Source: Pseudeuparius sepicola | Taxonomy: Eukaryota > Arthropoda > Insecta > Coleoptera > Anthribidae | Reading direction: 5' to 3' | NCBI GenBank assembly: GCA_963920635.1 | Contig: OY987307.1 | Coordinates: 17,127,735 to 17,191,734, forward strand | DNA length: 64,000 nucleotides | In this document: positions 10,031 to 21,387 of the stretch, one piece after another | How positions within the stretch are numbered: the first letter of the stretch is position 1 | How the letters are laid out: each line of letters starts with the position of its first letter | Translations under genes and position numbers: made by a program | Notes under the pieces: generated by a model | Database searches by the model: none | Told to the model about the DNA's origin: nothing | Seen by the model: the letters and a program-made list of their open reading frames with translations, nothing else

Positions 10031-10227
10031 AGTTATGTTCATCGACCCCACAGCACACCGACCTGGACGAAAACCCCGAATCAGCGGAATCAGCTTTTTA
10101 TTTTTCGTACACCGCATTTCCAATTTATATAAATATCGCGACCGCAATTAATCGATCAGTAATAGTTTATACCCTACGTTCAATAAACCTTTTTAAAAAC
10201 GAAGATTTTCGACCCCGGAACATAACT
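10031..10227 (+). repeat. 3' LTR of errantivirus 1
   Basis: 197 bp, apparently identical to the 5' LTR. Because identical LTRs indicate little time since insertion, this copy is young. It ends 239 bp before the kinase start codon and could supply promoter or polyadenylation signals near that gene. Confidence 0.96.
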
Positions 10228-10466
10228 TACTGTTTTCATGTTTTACCTGGCTGTGTACCTTGTAATCTCATAATCTTTTTCTAAATTTGTGTAACTACCT
10301 ATCATGGTTCAATAATCTGAATGATTTAAATTATAACTACACCAAATTATCCTTATAAAGCCCTAAAAATGTACCCTATAACCATATCTGTTTTAAGAGT
10401 TGAAGTTGACGTATCTAGATCAATATCAGTTTTCGCTTACAAATTATTTTTAAACCGTGCTACAGA
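10228..10466 (+). promoter_or_regulatory. kinase upstream region, copy 1
   Basis: Sequence between the virus and the kinase ATG. The frame upstream of the ATG is open only back to a TAG at 10416 and holds no earlier ATG. TTTTTAAACCGTGCTACAG just before the ATG could be a splice acceptor, so a non-coding 5' exon further upstream is possible. If so, the virus sits in or near that intron. No clear TATA box is seen. Confidence 0.4.
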
Positions 10467-11456
10467 ATGTTCCAGCAGTTCCAACAAATAAAATTTCTCG
10501 GCCAAGGCTCTTTTGGACAAGTAAACTTAGTAAGAAAATTATGTGGCGTCGACAAGGGCACATTTTACGCATTGAAAAGCATCCGAAAGGACAAACTTAC
10601 TAGACAATCGAAGCTGAACCGCATCTGGTCTGAACGAGAAATCCTAGAAACAGTTCGAGACTCACTATTTGTTTCGAAACTTTATTATGCCTTCCACAAT
10701 ACAGACAGCTTGTTTTTTGCCATGGAGTTCATGGAAGGAGGGACCCTTTACGATCTTATGAAGAGGAATTACTTCAACGAGTATGAAGTCCAGTTGTACG
10801 CGTCCGAGATAATCCTAGGGATAGAGAGCATCCACAACATGGGGCTTGTTCATCGGGACATCAAGCCGAACAACATCCTCATCGACAGACATGGGCACAT
10901 TAAAATAGCAGATTTTGGATTCAGCAAGCGAATATCAGGGAGGACGTTCAGCTACTGTGGAACGCTCAGCTACATGGCTCCCGAAGTGGCGATAAAATGT
11001 AAGGAGGTAGGACACGGGCAAGAAGTAGACTGGTGGGCCCTTGGTGTAATCATATACGAAATGCTGATGGGGAGAAGACCGTTCATATCCGGACAAGGAG
11101 GAAAGCTGGCCATTCGACAACATATTCTCACAAAGGAAGTGTATCTTTCCAGTTTTTTCACGCCGGAAGTTCAAGATCTGGTAGCGAAACTTTTGGTGAA
11201 AGACCCAAGATATCGTCTGGGAGCTTGTATGGGTTCAGTTGATGTGAAAAACCATCCATTTTTTGATAGGGTAGACTGGAATTTAGTTGGGACAGGTGCA
11301 TATAAACCACTTGTCCAACCGCAAGTGGATTCATCCTTTCTGCTAAAGGTTATTATGACGCCAATGCCTGATTATTTTGGGGAATGTTCTGTGGGGTTTA
11401 CATCCACAGACGGTGGTATGTTTGAAGGGTTTGATTATTCAGCACCGTTTATGTAA
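10467..11456 (+). CDS. AGC-family Ser/Thr kinase, MSK/RSK/JIL-1-like, copy 1
   Basis: A 329-residue intronless kinase. Motifs by residue: glycine loop GQGSFG (12-17), catalytic Lys37 in ALK, helix C Glu56, HRDIKPNN (H129, catalytic D131), DFG (149-151), activation-loop Ser162 in the FSYCGT context typical of RSK/MSK kinases, and APE (171-173). An AGC C-terminal tail ends with a hydrophobic motif FEGFDY (319-324). All catalytic residues are present, so it should be active. The sequence resembles the N-terminal kinase domain of MSK/JIL-1 and RSK, but the second kinase domain is absent and the protein begins directly at the kinase fold. It could be a retrocopy or a single-domain paralogue. The usual phosphorylated Ser/Thr of the hydrophobic motif is Asp323, suggesting constitutive activity, as in atypical PKC or PRK. 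The protein encoded at 21916 is identical. Confidence 0.9.
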   Translation: MFQQFQQIKFLGQGSFGQVNLVRKLCGVDKGTFYALKSIRKDKLTRQSKLNRIWSEREILETVRDSLFVSKLYYAFHNTDSLFFAMEFMEGGTLYDLMKRNYFNEYEVQLYASEIILGIESIHNMGLVHRDIKPNNILIDRHGHIKIADFGFSKRISGRTFSYCGTLSYMAPEVAIKCKEVGHGQEVDWWALGVIIYEMLMGRRPFISGQGGKLAIRQHILTKEVYLSSFFTPEVQDLVAKLLVKDPRYRLGACMGSVDVKNHPFFDRVDWNLVGTGAYKPLVQPQVDSSFLLKVIMTPMPDYFGECSVGFTSTDGGMFEGFDYSAPFM

Positions 11457-11536
11457 TATAATGTAAATAGTATCCCTGTCTTAACTTGACAACTATTTTG
11501 GTATGTACTTTGACATTTTGTAAATATTGCAAATTG

Positions 11537-11542
11537 AATAAA
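11537..11542 (+). terminator. polyadenylation signal of kinase copy 1
   Basis: AATAAA 81 bp after the stop codon, the first such signal downstream. It is repeated at 22986-22991 for the second copy. Confidence 0.6.
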
Positions 11543-11603
11543 ATTGATTGACATTATCGTATGCTTTTTACTTGTTTTATTATTCAACTGAAGCCAATGC
11601 TAC

Positions 11604-13470
11604 TGTAACGTCCCAACCCCCGGCCCCTTACGGTGCCGAAGAAAGGAAGCTTTAATTGGCATGATCGTCTAGTTTAATTGGTTAGGACCTTGTTCTACGT
11701 TGTGTTTTGTTTATTTGTGACCTAAGTAATTTTTAAAGTATTGATTGCATATTTGTTAATCTAACTGTAGGGTGTAGTCATAAACACTTGTTCACTGGTA
11801 ATTTTATGATAGTATTAGGTAGACGAGGCTACCGCAATAAAATTTGGTTTGACCTAGTTCGGATAGTCAGCTGTGAGGGAAAATAGTAAATAAGACAAAG
11901 ATTTGTTCGTTGCATAATTAATAGGTCTCGTTTATTAATTATGTTGCGGTTTACGACCCGACTTCGTATTACATGGTGTTGGTAGGGCATTAGCCCGGAC
12001 ACGGCGAGGAAAACCTAAATAAAACCCCGCCGGACTCCCAACGAAAACCTATACAAGGCAGCACATACACGACTTATACTCCTTCGCCCTGGGAAGGTTA
12101 AGCGTTTGGCTTATATTCACCACAAAAACTCGTGTGGGTAAATACTGGATCGTACGAGGTGTATATCGGCGACCACACCGCCGATTGGTTCAGGTAACAC
12201 CCGTAGGTAGATATATAGTTATGTAGGCACCTATAGAATCGTGGCCGTCGTTACCAGGTCACATTGGACCTTCGGCCTCTCTCGGACCAGGATAGCCAGC
12301 TGTAGCCACAGGGGTTCTCCTTTCTTCCGGTAACGACGGATCGCAGGGATTCAGGTGCGTGCAGGTAGGGGGAAACGAAACCCGTCCAGTCGGCGGACCG
12401 GGTTTGACATCCCTCGGTCGGGGAGTCTCCCCCGGGACCTTAACAGGTCGGGTTACGTTCGGTAACAAAGGTGTTAACTGACAACCAATCGGACAGGGCG
12501 TCCTCCAACATAGCACCACGCTTGGTCGAGTGTTTAACTACACGGCTGGTTTACTGAATTAATTAATTCTCACAAGAATAAATCATGTAGTACTGGAACA
12601 TATTATTTAGGACTGGTATAGTTCAGAAACAACTCCCTAATTTAAATTTAGGTGGGTGTCCTCTCGGCGAGAGCGACACGTACAGCAGAGAACAGCTAAA
12701 TTTGAATATATAGTACACATATGTACAAGAGCATCTAAGAATGAAAGGTTATTGTTGTTTAGCCTCTCGCCTATGGTATTTACATTAACATTGTTATTGT
12801 ATCCGTGACCATGGGTCTCCCTGACGTTGGTAAGGCGTGTGTGTGTACAACACGCGGCGCGTGCGCCGTGCTAAACATGTAAATGAAAGGTTGAGTGAGT
12901 GATGGCGGAATACAGATCTCGTCGGTATTGAAAAAATATGAAAAAGCTTGTCTCGACAATGTTCTGCCGTTTAGTTGACAGTTCGCTGCTGGGCGAAGTG
13001 TTTTTAGTACCATATTGACTTCAGAAAAAGTAATGTTTTCAGTGAGAATAAACAAGACAAAAATACGTGTACACAGACACTGTTACTGTAATGAAAGGTA
13101 ATTTGTAATCTTGTAGGTATCTGATTAAAAATGTAATGGAACATATTATAATATGGTTTGTATGACAGCTGTGTTTTCAGTGGCGCGCTGCGGCCAAAGA
13201 ACAAATGCAAATCCTTTGTTTACTCGACGAGATACATATTCCCGCAATAGATAGAATAGAAATATATCTCCCTACAAAACCCTTTTTATAAGAGACTACT
13301 CGTCCATGGTATGCATACATTAAAGGTGACGGAAATGAATTAAAGAAATCGTGAATAAGTTAGAGATGCCGTGAATGAATGGGGCAAGCTGTAAACATAC
13401 CAGAGAAGCCGGGGAAATAAAGGATGTCGTGGAAATTAAAGTACCTGTGCCTAAATGTGAATGTGAATAA
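11604..13470. mobile_element. LTR-like element, truncated copy
   Basis: First 1867 bp of the element that is complete at 23053-25834. It starts TGTAACGTCC after CTAC and is cut off at the tandem-duplication junction, so its right part and right-hand target duplication are missing. A GC-rich centre (about 12000-12540) contains an 86-codon antisense ORF with no recognisable domain. Confidence 0.75.
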
Positions 13471-13474
13471 AAAT
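13466..13474. other. tandem duplication junction
   Basis: Here ATGTGAATAAA (end of copy 1) runs straight into AATATCGTTC (start of copy 2). At the outer ends the same sequences continue differently: AATAAAAAATATCG at 2027-2040 and GAATAAATTAGGG at 24915-24927. The two ends share AATAAA, so the join shows 6 bp of microhomology. Confidence 0.9.
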
Positions 13475-13480
13475 ATCGTT

Positions 13481-13566
13481 CATTACACGTCCAGAAATAG
13501 ATTTTTCCGTGCTTGCATGACTTGTCAGGCGCGCACGGAAAAATCTTTATTTCCAGACTCGTAATG
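13481..13566. repeat. palindrome, copy 2
   Basis: Same imperfect inverted repeat as at 2043-2128, here immediately inside the duplication junction. Confidence 0.8.
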
Positions 13567-14728
13567 AAATGTACTATTTTGTACCTTATTTCAATATATT
13601 AAAAATTAAATTAAGTCAATCATACTGAAATGTGGTACCTATTCCGAAGGGTTTTTAATTCTAAGTAACTTATTCAATATTTTTTTTGGTATATTTTCTT
13701 AAATATTGAAAAGATCAAAGTATAGGACGATATTATGAAATTTGTTATACCAAGTCCTGCAAAATCTTACTTATGGGGTAATTTTAGAATTTGTAGCTTT
13801 ATTCTGAAACAAAAATCAGAAAAATAAAAAATAAACATATTTTAAGTTAACACACATTAGTGCCTCCTCGTTAACAAAGGTGTTCAAAATGAGCATACAA
13901 CAAAGTTGCAAAGTTTATTTATTTTTTTGTCTGTACTCATGGCCAACTAGGACCAATTTTATGATCTCAAACTTCAAAAAGGACTACTAGGGATAGTAGG
14001 GATTCTTTAAAAAAAAAACTGAAAATAGTTTTTTTATTTAGGATCACCTATCTAGATCAATAATTGTCATTGTTATACACGGTAAAAAAGGAATTGTAAT
14101 ATATTACATAATTTAACGTTATGTTAATTTTCCAGTAAGGCTTCTATTTATGATTATGTCATTTTCCATAAAGGTTTCTGCAAAATTACGTACTAAAAAA
14201 ATTATATAAAGGAACATAATATGCTTTTATGTGATTTGCAATATTGTTACATACATTGTTACATTTAAATTTGGAAAGTTACACGATCCTAAAAGTAATT
14301 GACCATGTTTCACTATGTGATTTTCCCATATTTTTGTGGATTTAAAGAAAATTTCATAATTTTGTAATTGATATACCATATTTTAAATAAATTTTCAGTA
14401 TTAATTCTTTCTATTTTCATTGATTCTGTATTTTTTATGCTCTTTACATGATCCTAAAAATTCAGACAATAATAAAGAATAATTTGACAACAATATAGAA
14501 AATAATAAATTAGTGGTGACTGACAAAATGTCTTTTTCAAACATATCAGGGACATTTTGTTTCTTTTTAAAGTCCCAATACTATGATTTTAAATGTCTTA
14601 AAAATTAAAATATGTAAAATTATGTTTGTTGAAATTTGATTAATCCCCAGAACCTAGATCAATACAATTTTAGGTACCTATTATTTAAAAGTAAAGAATA
14701 ATTACAAATTACCACAAATTAGTAGATA
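13567..14728. other. AT-rich flank of copy 2, no gene seen
   Basis: Counterpart of 2129-3290. No gene, RNA or repeat structure was identified. Confidence 0.5.
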
Positions 14729-14732
14729 TACG

Positions 14733-14929
14733 AGTTATGTTCATCGACCCCACAGCACACCGACCTGGACGAAAACCCCGAATCAGCGGAATCAGCTTTT
14801 TATTTTTCGTACACCGCATTTCCAATTTATATAAATATCGCGACCGCAATTAATCGATCAGTAATAGTTTATACCCTACGTTCAATAAACCTTTTTAAAA
14901 ACGAAGATTTTCGACCCCGGAACATAACT
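14733..14929 (+). repeat. 5' LTR of errantivirus 2
   Basis: 197 bp with AGTTATGTTC and GAACATAACT ends, the same TATA-like sequence and AATAAA signal as virus 1. No difference from the virus 1 LTRs was seen. Confidence 0.96.
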
Positions 14930-14946
14930 GGCGCTGCGAACAGGAT
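14929..14946 (+). other. primer binding site, errantivirus 2
   Basis: Same 18 bases as at 3583-3600, probably complementary to a serine tRNA. Confidence 0.7.
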
Positions 14947-15055
14947 AGCTGCACGGAATCCAAAGGAGGATCATCGGTTCGTCTCAACGATTTGGCAGTT
15001 ATCAACGACCTGGGAGAAGAAACCTGTGCAGAGATTGGAGAACCATACGGCAGGG

Positions 15056-15081
15056 ATGTCCAGAGCGATTCTTCTTGTCCT
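15056..15081 (+). CDS. short first coding exon of spliced env, virus 2
   Basis: Identical to the exon at 3710-3735. Eight hydrophobic-rich codons plus two bases lead into a GTAAGT donor at 15082-15087. The phase matches the acceptor AG at 19867-19868, so the spliced env of virus 2 should still be readable although gag is broken. Confidence 0.72.
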
Positions 15082-15103
15082 GTAAGTTCACTTCCTTTTT
15101 CTC

Positions 15104-16358
15104 ATGAGTTCTGATTACCCTGAAGGTTCATTATTAGAAGATTTAGCTCATTTTTCTATTACTCCAAAAGCTCCTAAACAAAAACCTCGTTTTAAACCAT
15201 ATTCTAAAAATTTATCTGAAGATTTAAAAAAACCCTCAAATTTTAATTTCTCAGCCCTCAACTTCAAAAACTCAAGAAATGGCTTTAACAAATACCGACA
15301 TTAATAATTTGTGCAACACTCTTCCAGAATATAAACCGGGAGATAACCTCTCCACATTTATAAATTCAGTTGATAATTTAATTGCTTTTTTCACTCAACA
15401 AGGTGCTAATGCCACTCAACTATATATAATTAACACTCATATCGTTTCCAAAATTAAAAATGAGGCTCGTGATTTCTTAAATTTACACAATAAAACTTCT
15501 TGGGCAGAAATAAAGCCCCTTTTACTCCAAAAATATGGCGACCGTCGCACAGAAGAAATTTTATTAACACAATTAACCACCACAGTTCAAAAGCGTTCTG
15601 AATCTTATGATGACTATTACAACCGAATAACTTTAGCACTTAATGATCTTTTACAGCATGTTTCTTTACATGAAAATAACGCTCAGGCAATCGAGTTTAA
15701 AGCTTCGTTTTTCAGAAAACAAGCCCTTAGAACATTTTGTACTGGCATAAACAATCCCTATTGCGATCATTTATCTCATTTTGAATTAAACTCTCTCGAC
15801 GAAGCACTTCAAAAATGCATAGCTTTAGATAACCACAAACAGCAACAGCAATATATGTCTTATCTTAAATCTACCACCTATCCCCGCGATTATCAAAGAA
15901 ACAGTCAACCTACCACTACCAATCGCCCTACTAATCAAAATCCTCAACCACCTCGCAACCCACAACCTAATCATAATACGAATATGAACCCAAATTTTAA
16001 TCAACAATTCCCTCAAAACTTTAATCAAGGTCCTTCAAACTCACCTAGAAATTTTGGCAACACAAATAGGCCCATTCCTCAAAGACAAAACCCTCCACCT
16101 AATAGACAAGTATTCAGCCCACCATCTAATAGACCCAACAATAATTACTTCCAAAATCAATATCGTCCAACTCCAACTCCTATGTCCATAACTTCAAAAT
16201 TGCCGTCACAGCAAACTTACAAACCAACCCCAATGTCCACACGTACTTTCCATAATAATATAGAATGCGATTCCAATTTAGAAACCGAAGAATACTTTTC
16301 CGAAAATTTTCGAGAACAAGCCTCGGAATCTCCTCCCAATCCCGAATTATCGAATTAA
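15104..16358 (+). pseudogene. gag: Gag, errantivirus 2, frameshifted
   Basis: Same gene as 3758-5011 but the A-run at 15226-15232 has seven A where virus 1 has six. The reading frame from the ATG at 15104 therefore ends at 15302-15304 after 66 codons. The rest of Gag is open in the shifted frame, with an internal methionine at 15279 that leaves 359 of 417 residues. Homopolymer length errors are common in long-read assemblies, so the break might be a sequencing error rather than a mutation. Confidence 0.88.
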
Positions 16359-19300
16359 ATAATATTTCAAAAGCCACCAAACTTCCATTTTTCTATCTCC
16401 CTTATTCTAATCTTAAAGTATTAATAGATTCTGGTGGATCCGATACTGTAATAACTCCCGAAGCTGCACAAAATTTCGATCCAAAATATCAATTTTTTGA
16501 ACCCTTTACTCTTATTTCTATGAAAACTCCTAAAACCTACTCCGAAAACCTTTATTTTCCCGTTTTTAACGAAATTGGCATTGATCAACCGTTTATAGTT
16601 AGAATTGCCGACTGGCACAACGATTTTGATATTCTTTTAGGTACTGGTGAACTCGACCAATTAGGTGCAAATATAGATTATGAAACTCATATATTTTCTA
16701 TTCGTAAATTAGGCGTTTCCGTTCCATTTGAAGTTATATATCGTTCGAATAATCGACTCCGTATCCCAGTAAATATCAATAATGGTGAAGTTGTACTCCC
16801 AGAAATTACCCTTGATAACCAAACTGTACTCCCAATTTCAATACACCATGCCAATGATGGGTTTGTAGAAATACCACAACCAGAAAATTTAAATATTGAC
16901 TTCCCTGAACCAATATCTGTTTATCCACTATCCGATTTTGAAGAATTATCACCTCCCTTCTCCAATAACTCATTTGATCCCAACTCTATTCGAACAAAAC
17001 ATCTGAATTCCGAAGAAAAGCAAAAAATTCTTGATCTATGTCATAAATTTAAAGATATTTTTTACAATGAATCATCTGATCTGTCATTTACTAGTTCTGT
17101 CAAACACGAAATCCGCACAAAAGACGAAACTCCTATTTTTTCCCGTTCTTTCCGACATCCTAAAGTCATGCAAAGCGAAATTTCTTCCCAAATTGATAAA
17201 CTCTTAGAACAAAATATAATCCGACCTTCAATTTCCCCTTATTCTTCGCCCGTTTGGATCGTTCCAAAGAAAATGGATGCATCCGGTAAACGCAAGTTTC
17301 GCATGGTTATAGACTATCGCAAACTAAACGATAATACGGTTGAAGACAAATATCCCCTTCCCCGCATCGACGAAATACTTGACAATTTAGGCAAATGCAC
17401 ATACTTCACAACCCTCGACTTAGCCCAAGGTTTTCACCAAATTGAAGTACACCCCAACTCCGTTGAAAAAACCGCCTTCACAGTTCCCAATGGCCACTTC
17501 GAATATACAAGAATGCCGTTTGGTCTAAAAAACGCCCCAGCGACCTTCCAACGCATGATGGATGAAATTCTAAGAGAATACCTTTACAAATCATGTTTTG
17601 TCTATATGGATGACGTCATTATATTTTCCAAATCTTTACAAGAACATCTTATACATATAAAATCCATTTTTCAAAAATTCCGTGAAGTAAACCTAAAAAT
17701 TCAACTCGACAAATCTGAATTCCTAAACAAAGAAGTAGCTTTCCTTGGCCACGTGATTACTCCCGAAGGCATTAAACCCAATCCAAACAAAATATCCGCA
17801 ATCCAAAACTTCCCCATTCCTAAAACTACTAAGGAAATTAAAAGTTTCTTGGGACTAATAGGCTATTATCGCCGCTTCATTCCTAATTTCTCAAAAATGA
17901 CAACACCCATGACACGTTGTTTACGAAAAGACACCAAAATTGAAATTGACCACCCTCAATATATAGATTGTTTTGAAAAATGTAAATCCGCTCTAAGTAA
18001 CTCCCCAATTCTCCAATACCCTGACTTTTCTCTACCTTTTACACTAACTACTGACGCCTCTAACGTTGCTATTGGCTCTGTCCTATCCCAAAAAGGAAAA
18101 CCAATCGCTTACTACTCCCGCACCCTTATTACCGCAGAACGAAACTACTCCACAATCGAGAAAGAACTCCTTGCAATCATAGAATCCTGTATACATTTCC
18201 GGCCCTATCTTTTTGGTGTAAAATTCACCATAGAAACCGATCACAACCCCTTAGTCTGGCTCTATAAAATTAAGGAACCCCATTCTCGTCTCGCCCGGTG
18301 GAAACTCAAATTAGAAGAATATAATTTTGAAATTGTATATCGCAAAGGTAAAGAAAATTTTGTAGCCGACGCTCTTTCCCGTATCGAACTCAATATGCAT
18401 GAATTAGACTCGATCTGTGTAAATCCTCCCTCACATGACGATGACTTTAATATTGACGACTTTATTAACGAAACTTATGAAAAACAAACTGGACTATCCA
18501 CACAACACTCCACACACGAAAACCCTATTGCAACTATTCCATTTTCCGAAGAACCCATTAATTATTTTCCTAATCAAATTATCTTAAAATTCGGAAACAA
18601 ACATGACGTTCAATACATCCTTAAATTCAAAAGTAAACACCAATATTACGTAACTCTTACTGAAAAAGATTGGAAAACTGACATTAAAAACACTCTCCAT
18701 TCTATAATATCTCCTAATCAACGCTACCATATCCTCACAGAACAAACGGATATCCAAAAATTTATATCTGAATATGTCCGCAATACTTTTAATGAAACCG
18801 TTCGTATCTCTTTCTGCTCTAAACAAACTCAAGACATAGAGAATCCCGATAAACAACTTCAATGTGTTCAAGATTACCACAAGCAAAATCATAATGGCAT
18901 ACTCGAAACTCTCAATCACTTAAAACTCCATTATTATTGGCCAAATATGCGCACTACGATTTCCGATTATATTAATAAATGCGATATATGCCTCCGAAAT
19001 AAATATGAAAGACACCCTTATAAACTTCCCTTCAAAGGCCCCCTATTAGGACAAAAACCTTTTGATATTATCCACATAGACACCTTTTGCTGTAATCGTC
19101 AAAGTTTTCTAACAATCATAGATTCATTTTCCAAATACGCTCAAGTTTACAATATACAAGACAAAATGAATATATCCATTCTCAGCAAATTACGTCATTA
19201 CTTTTCTCATCACAATTATCCGCGCAAAATTGTCTGTGACGAAGGAACTGAATTTTCCAATAATCTCTTTAAAGAATTTTGTAAACTCCACAAAATAGAA

Positions 19301-19922
19301 CTCCATTTTACCACAGTTAATAATCCTAACTCTAACAGTCCTATCGAACGATTCCATTCCACATTTACAGAAAAACTGCGCGTTATGCAAGATGAACGAC
19401 CTAGAGAATATTTCCAAGACCTAATCACCCACTGTGTCCTTATTTATAACCAATCCATCCACTCAGCTACTGGCTACTCCCCTTTCTCAATCCTCTACGG
19501 CCCCTATATCGAAGAAATACAATTCGACGACGACTTACCTATTTATGAAAAATATAATCAACGACATAAAGATGAACTCCGCCCTTTTATTGATTCCCTT
19601 TACACTAAACTTCACGAAAAAGAAACCCGCATTTTAGAAAACCGCAACAAAAATCTACCAGATCCCACTCCTACTCCATCCTACTCCAGAACAAGGACAA
19701 ACCGTGTACCTTTCCAAAAACACTCGTAACAAACTCGACGCACCCTATATACCCGCTACTGTTACCTCTACTGACAATACAAAAATTAAAGTCTTAACTA
19801 CTAAGAATAAACCCACTAACTCTCATCCTAGAAAAATCAAACGCTTACGCAAACCTCCCTTGTTACAGAAACACCCTCCTAATAACCAACTGCCTGGCCC
19901 TTCAAGTGCACCCGATCCCTAA
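16265..19922 (+). pseudogene. pol: Pol, errantivirus 2, C-terminal frameshift
   Basis: Protease, reverse transcriptase (YMDD 447-450), RNase H and integrase with all three acidic residues (939, 992, 1028) are open for 1154 codons, to 19729. A 10-bp insertion at 19679-19688, creating two CCTACTCC repeats side by side, shifts the frame in the linker after the integrase core. The normal C-terminal tail (basic, GPY/F-like) continues in another frame at 19704-19922. The core enzymes look usable, but the integrase loses its normal end. The Asp in the QLDKSEF segment is the usual residue, so the Gly in virus 1 looks derived. The Ile replacing Lys in the RNase H region (CIHFRPYL) looks derived here. 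Confidence 0.9.
16304..16310 (+). promoter_or_regulatory. slippery site gag-pol, virus 2
   Basis: The same AAATTTT heptamer as in virus 1, in the same relation to the two frames. Confidence 0.65.
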
Positions 19923-21378
19923 TAATGGATACTATCAAGAATTGGTAGGCCAAGCACAATTATTTGACCACTTTCACCGTCACATACTTACTTTCAACTT
20001 AAGCACTATAGATAATACCCTTAAACTTTACCCCGTTAATTTAGTTCTTTTTAATACTTCAACGACTTCGTCTTATTACAAAATGTTTAATCAATATCAA
20101 CTGCTTTATCATGAAACTCTTGACAATTTTCATAAACTAATTCGCCCTAGACAGAAACGTGGAATTATGAACTATATAGGTACTTTCATTAAATCAATCA
20201 CAGGTAATCTCGACGAGAATGATCGTATATTTTTGGAAAAACATATTCAAGCTATCGAAAACAAGCAATCTCAAATTATTGGCACCCTCAATAACTCTAC
20301 AACTTATGCCTCACAAGCAATAAAACGATATAACATGTTAGTTGAAACTATTAATAATAACACAGTTAAAATTGCACAAGATATTAATCTCCTCAGCGAC
20401 GAATTTGACAAATATCTCTCACTTCATAGCGAAATACTTAATCTCGATCGTTTAAATCAATTCCTTCAAAAATTACTTCGAACTATTAATTTAGCTGCAT
20501 TGCAACAGTCGAACATTGAACTCTTTTCTCTCTCTGAAATTATTAAACTAGAAAATCAACTCAAATCAATCTATAATAAAGCCTCTCTCTTATCCGATAA
20601 CATGCACCCTTTTGAACTAATCGAAACTGCTCAAAGTACAATAATCTCTACAGAAAGTCAGACACTCATTATCCTAAAAATTCCTATCCTTGATGAACTT
20701 GTATTCCCACTCTACCAAGTTTACCCAATCCATAACAAAGAAGATATCGTTTTGGTACCCCCTGCTGTTTACTATGGGAATAATCGTTGGTATTCCACAT
20801 GCACACCTACAGAAAGAAAAATCACCTGTCAAACTATGTCAACAACCAGATGTCAACTGCCCACATTAGAAAACTGCACCACTGCCATTCTCCTGCAACC
20901 GATCATACATCAAACTAAGAGAAGCCTCATTGCCAGCACAAATCACCCACTCCGTATCACCGAAAAATGTTCAAAAACAGAAAAAATCATAAAGCAACCA
21001 GCAATCATCCAATCACCCTGTCCAATTCAAATTGAAAATCAATGGTATACCGCCACGCAAGAAGAAGCCGAAATCTCAGCCATCGTTCCTGTCAAAATTA
21101 ATCCCAAGTATCGTCTACAACTAAATCATTTACAGTCTCTTCAAGAAACACCGCAATTGTCGGCTATCCAACCCATACACCTAGATCCAGTCGTCATCTC
21201 CACAACAACCTGGTCAGCCACACTTCTTATCATCACTCTAATGTGTGTCATCATCTACTTCATCCTAAGAAAACGAAAAAGACTCCAAACACTCTTTTTC
21301 AAACCAAGAATATCACTCTCAGAACTCCAAGAACTTCAACAACTCAACAAGAAGCCCGAGGACGAACTTCCATCCTAA
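19869..21378 (+). CDS. env: Envelope glycoprotein main exon, errantivirus 2
   Basis: Open from the acceptor at 19868 to the stop at 21376-21378. It has the same features as virus 1: no local ATG (GTG at 19906), a furin-type RQKR site, a membrane-fusion segment after it, and a C-terminal transmembrane anchor with RKRKR. Only two amino-acid differences from virus 1 were noticed (Thr to Ala, Pro to Ser). Conservation of an open env in an element with broken gag fits a very recent origin more than selection. Confidence 0.92.
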
Positions 21379-21387
21379 GGGGGGAAG
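21379..21387 (+). other. polypurine tract, errantivirus 2
   Basis: GGGGGGAAG between the env stop and the 3' LTR, as in virus 1. Confidence 0.9.

Larger units (their letters stand above)
3387..10227 (+). mobile_element. errantivirus 1, complete endogenous retrovirus
   Basis: A 6841-bp Ty3/Gypsy element with 197-bp LTRs, primer binding site, gag, pol, env and polypurine tract in the usual order. It is flanked by a 4-bp duplication TACT (3383-3386 and 10228-10231). The unoccupied site is visible at 21677-21680 in duplication copy 2. Both LTRs appear identical, and gag, pol and env are open, so the insertion looks recent and may be active. An env gene with a furin-type site and membrane anchor places it with the errantiviruses (gypsy, ZAM, TED group). 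It inserted in the same orientation as the kinase gene, 239 bp upstream of its ATG. Confidence 0.97.
2031..13470 (+). repeat. tandem segmental duplication, copy 1
   Basis: About 11.44 kb that is repeated directly at 13471-24920. Outside the retrovirus the two copies differ at only a few places seen by eye (for example a/c near 10334 versus 21784 and a/t near 12695 versus 24144). Content in order is AT-rich flank, errantivirus 1, kinase gene and the first 1.87 kb of an LTR-like element. The right edge is inside that element. Either a very recent tandem duplication or two haplotypes joined by the assembler would look like this. Confidence 0.93.

Noticed and set aside
9886..10284. 132-codon ORF overlapping the env end and 3' LTR
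   Set aside because: Out-of-frame reading through env and the LTR. The copy in virus 2 ends differently as soon as the flank changes.
12259..12519. 86-codon Pro-rich ORF (also at 23708-23968)
   Set aside because: Lies in the GC-rich block of the LTR-like element, has no recognisable domain, and long ORFs are expected in GC-rich DNA.
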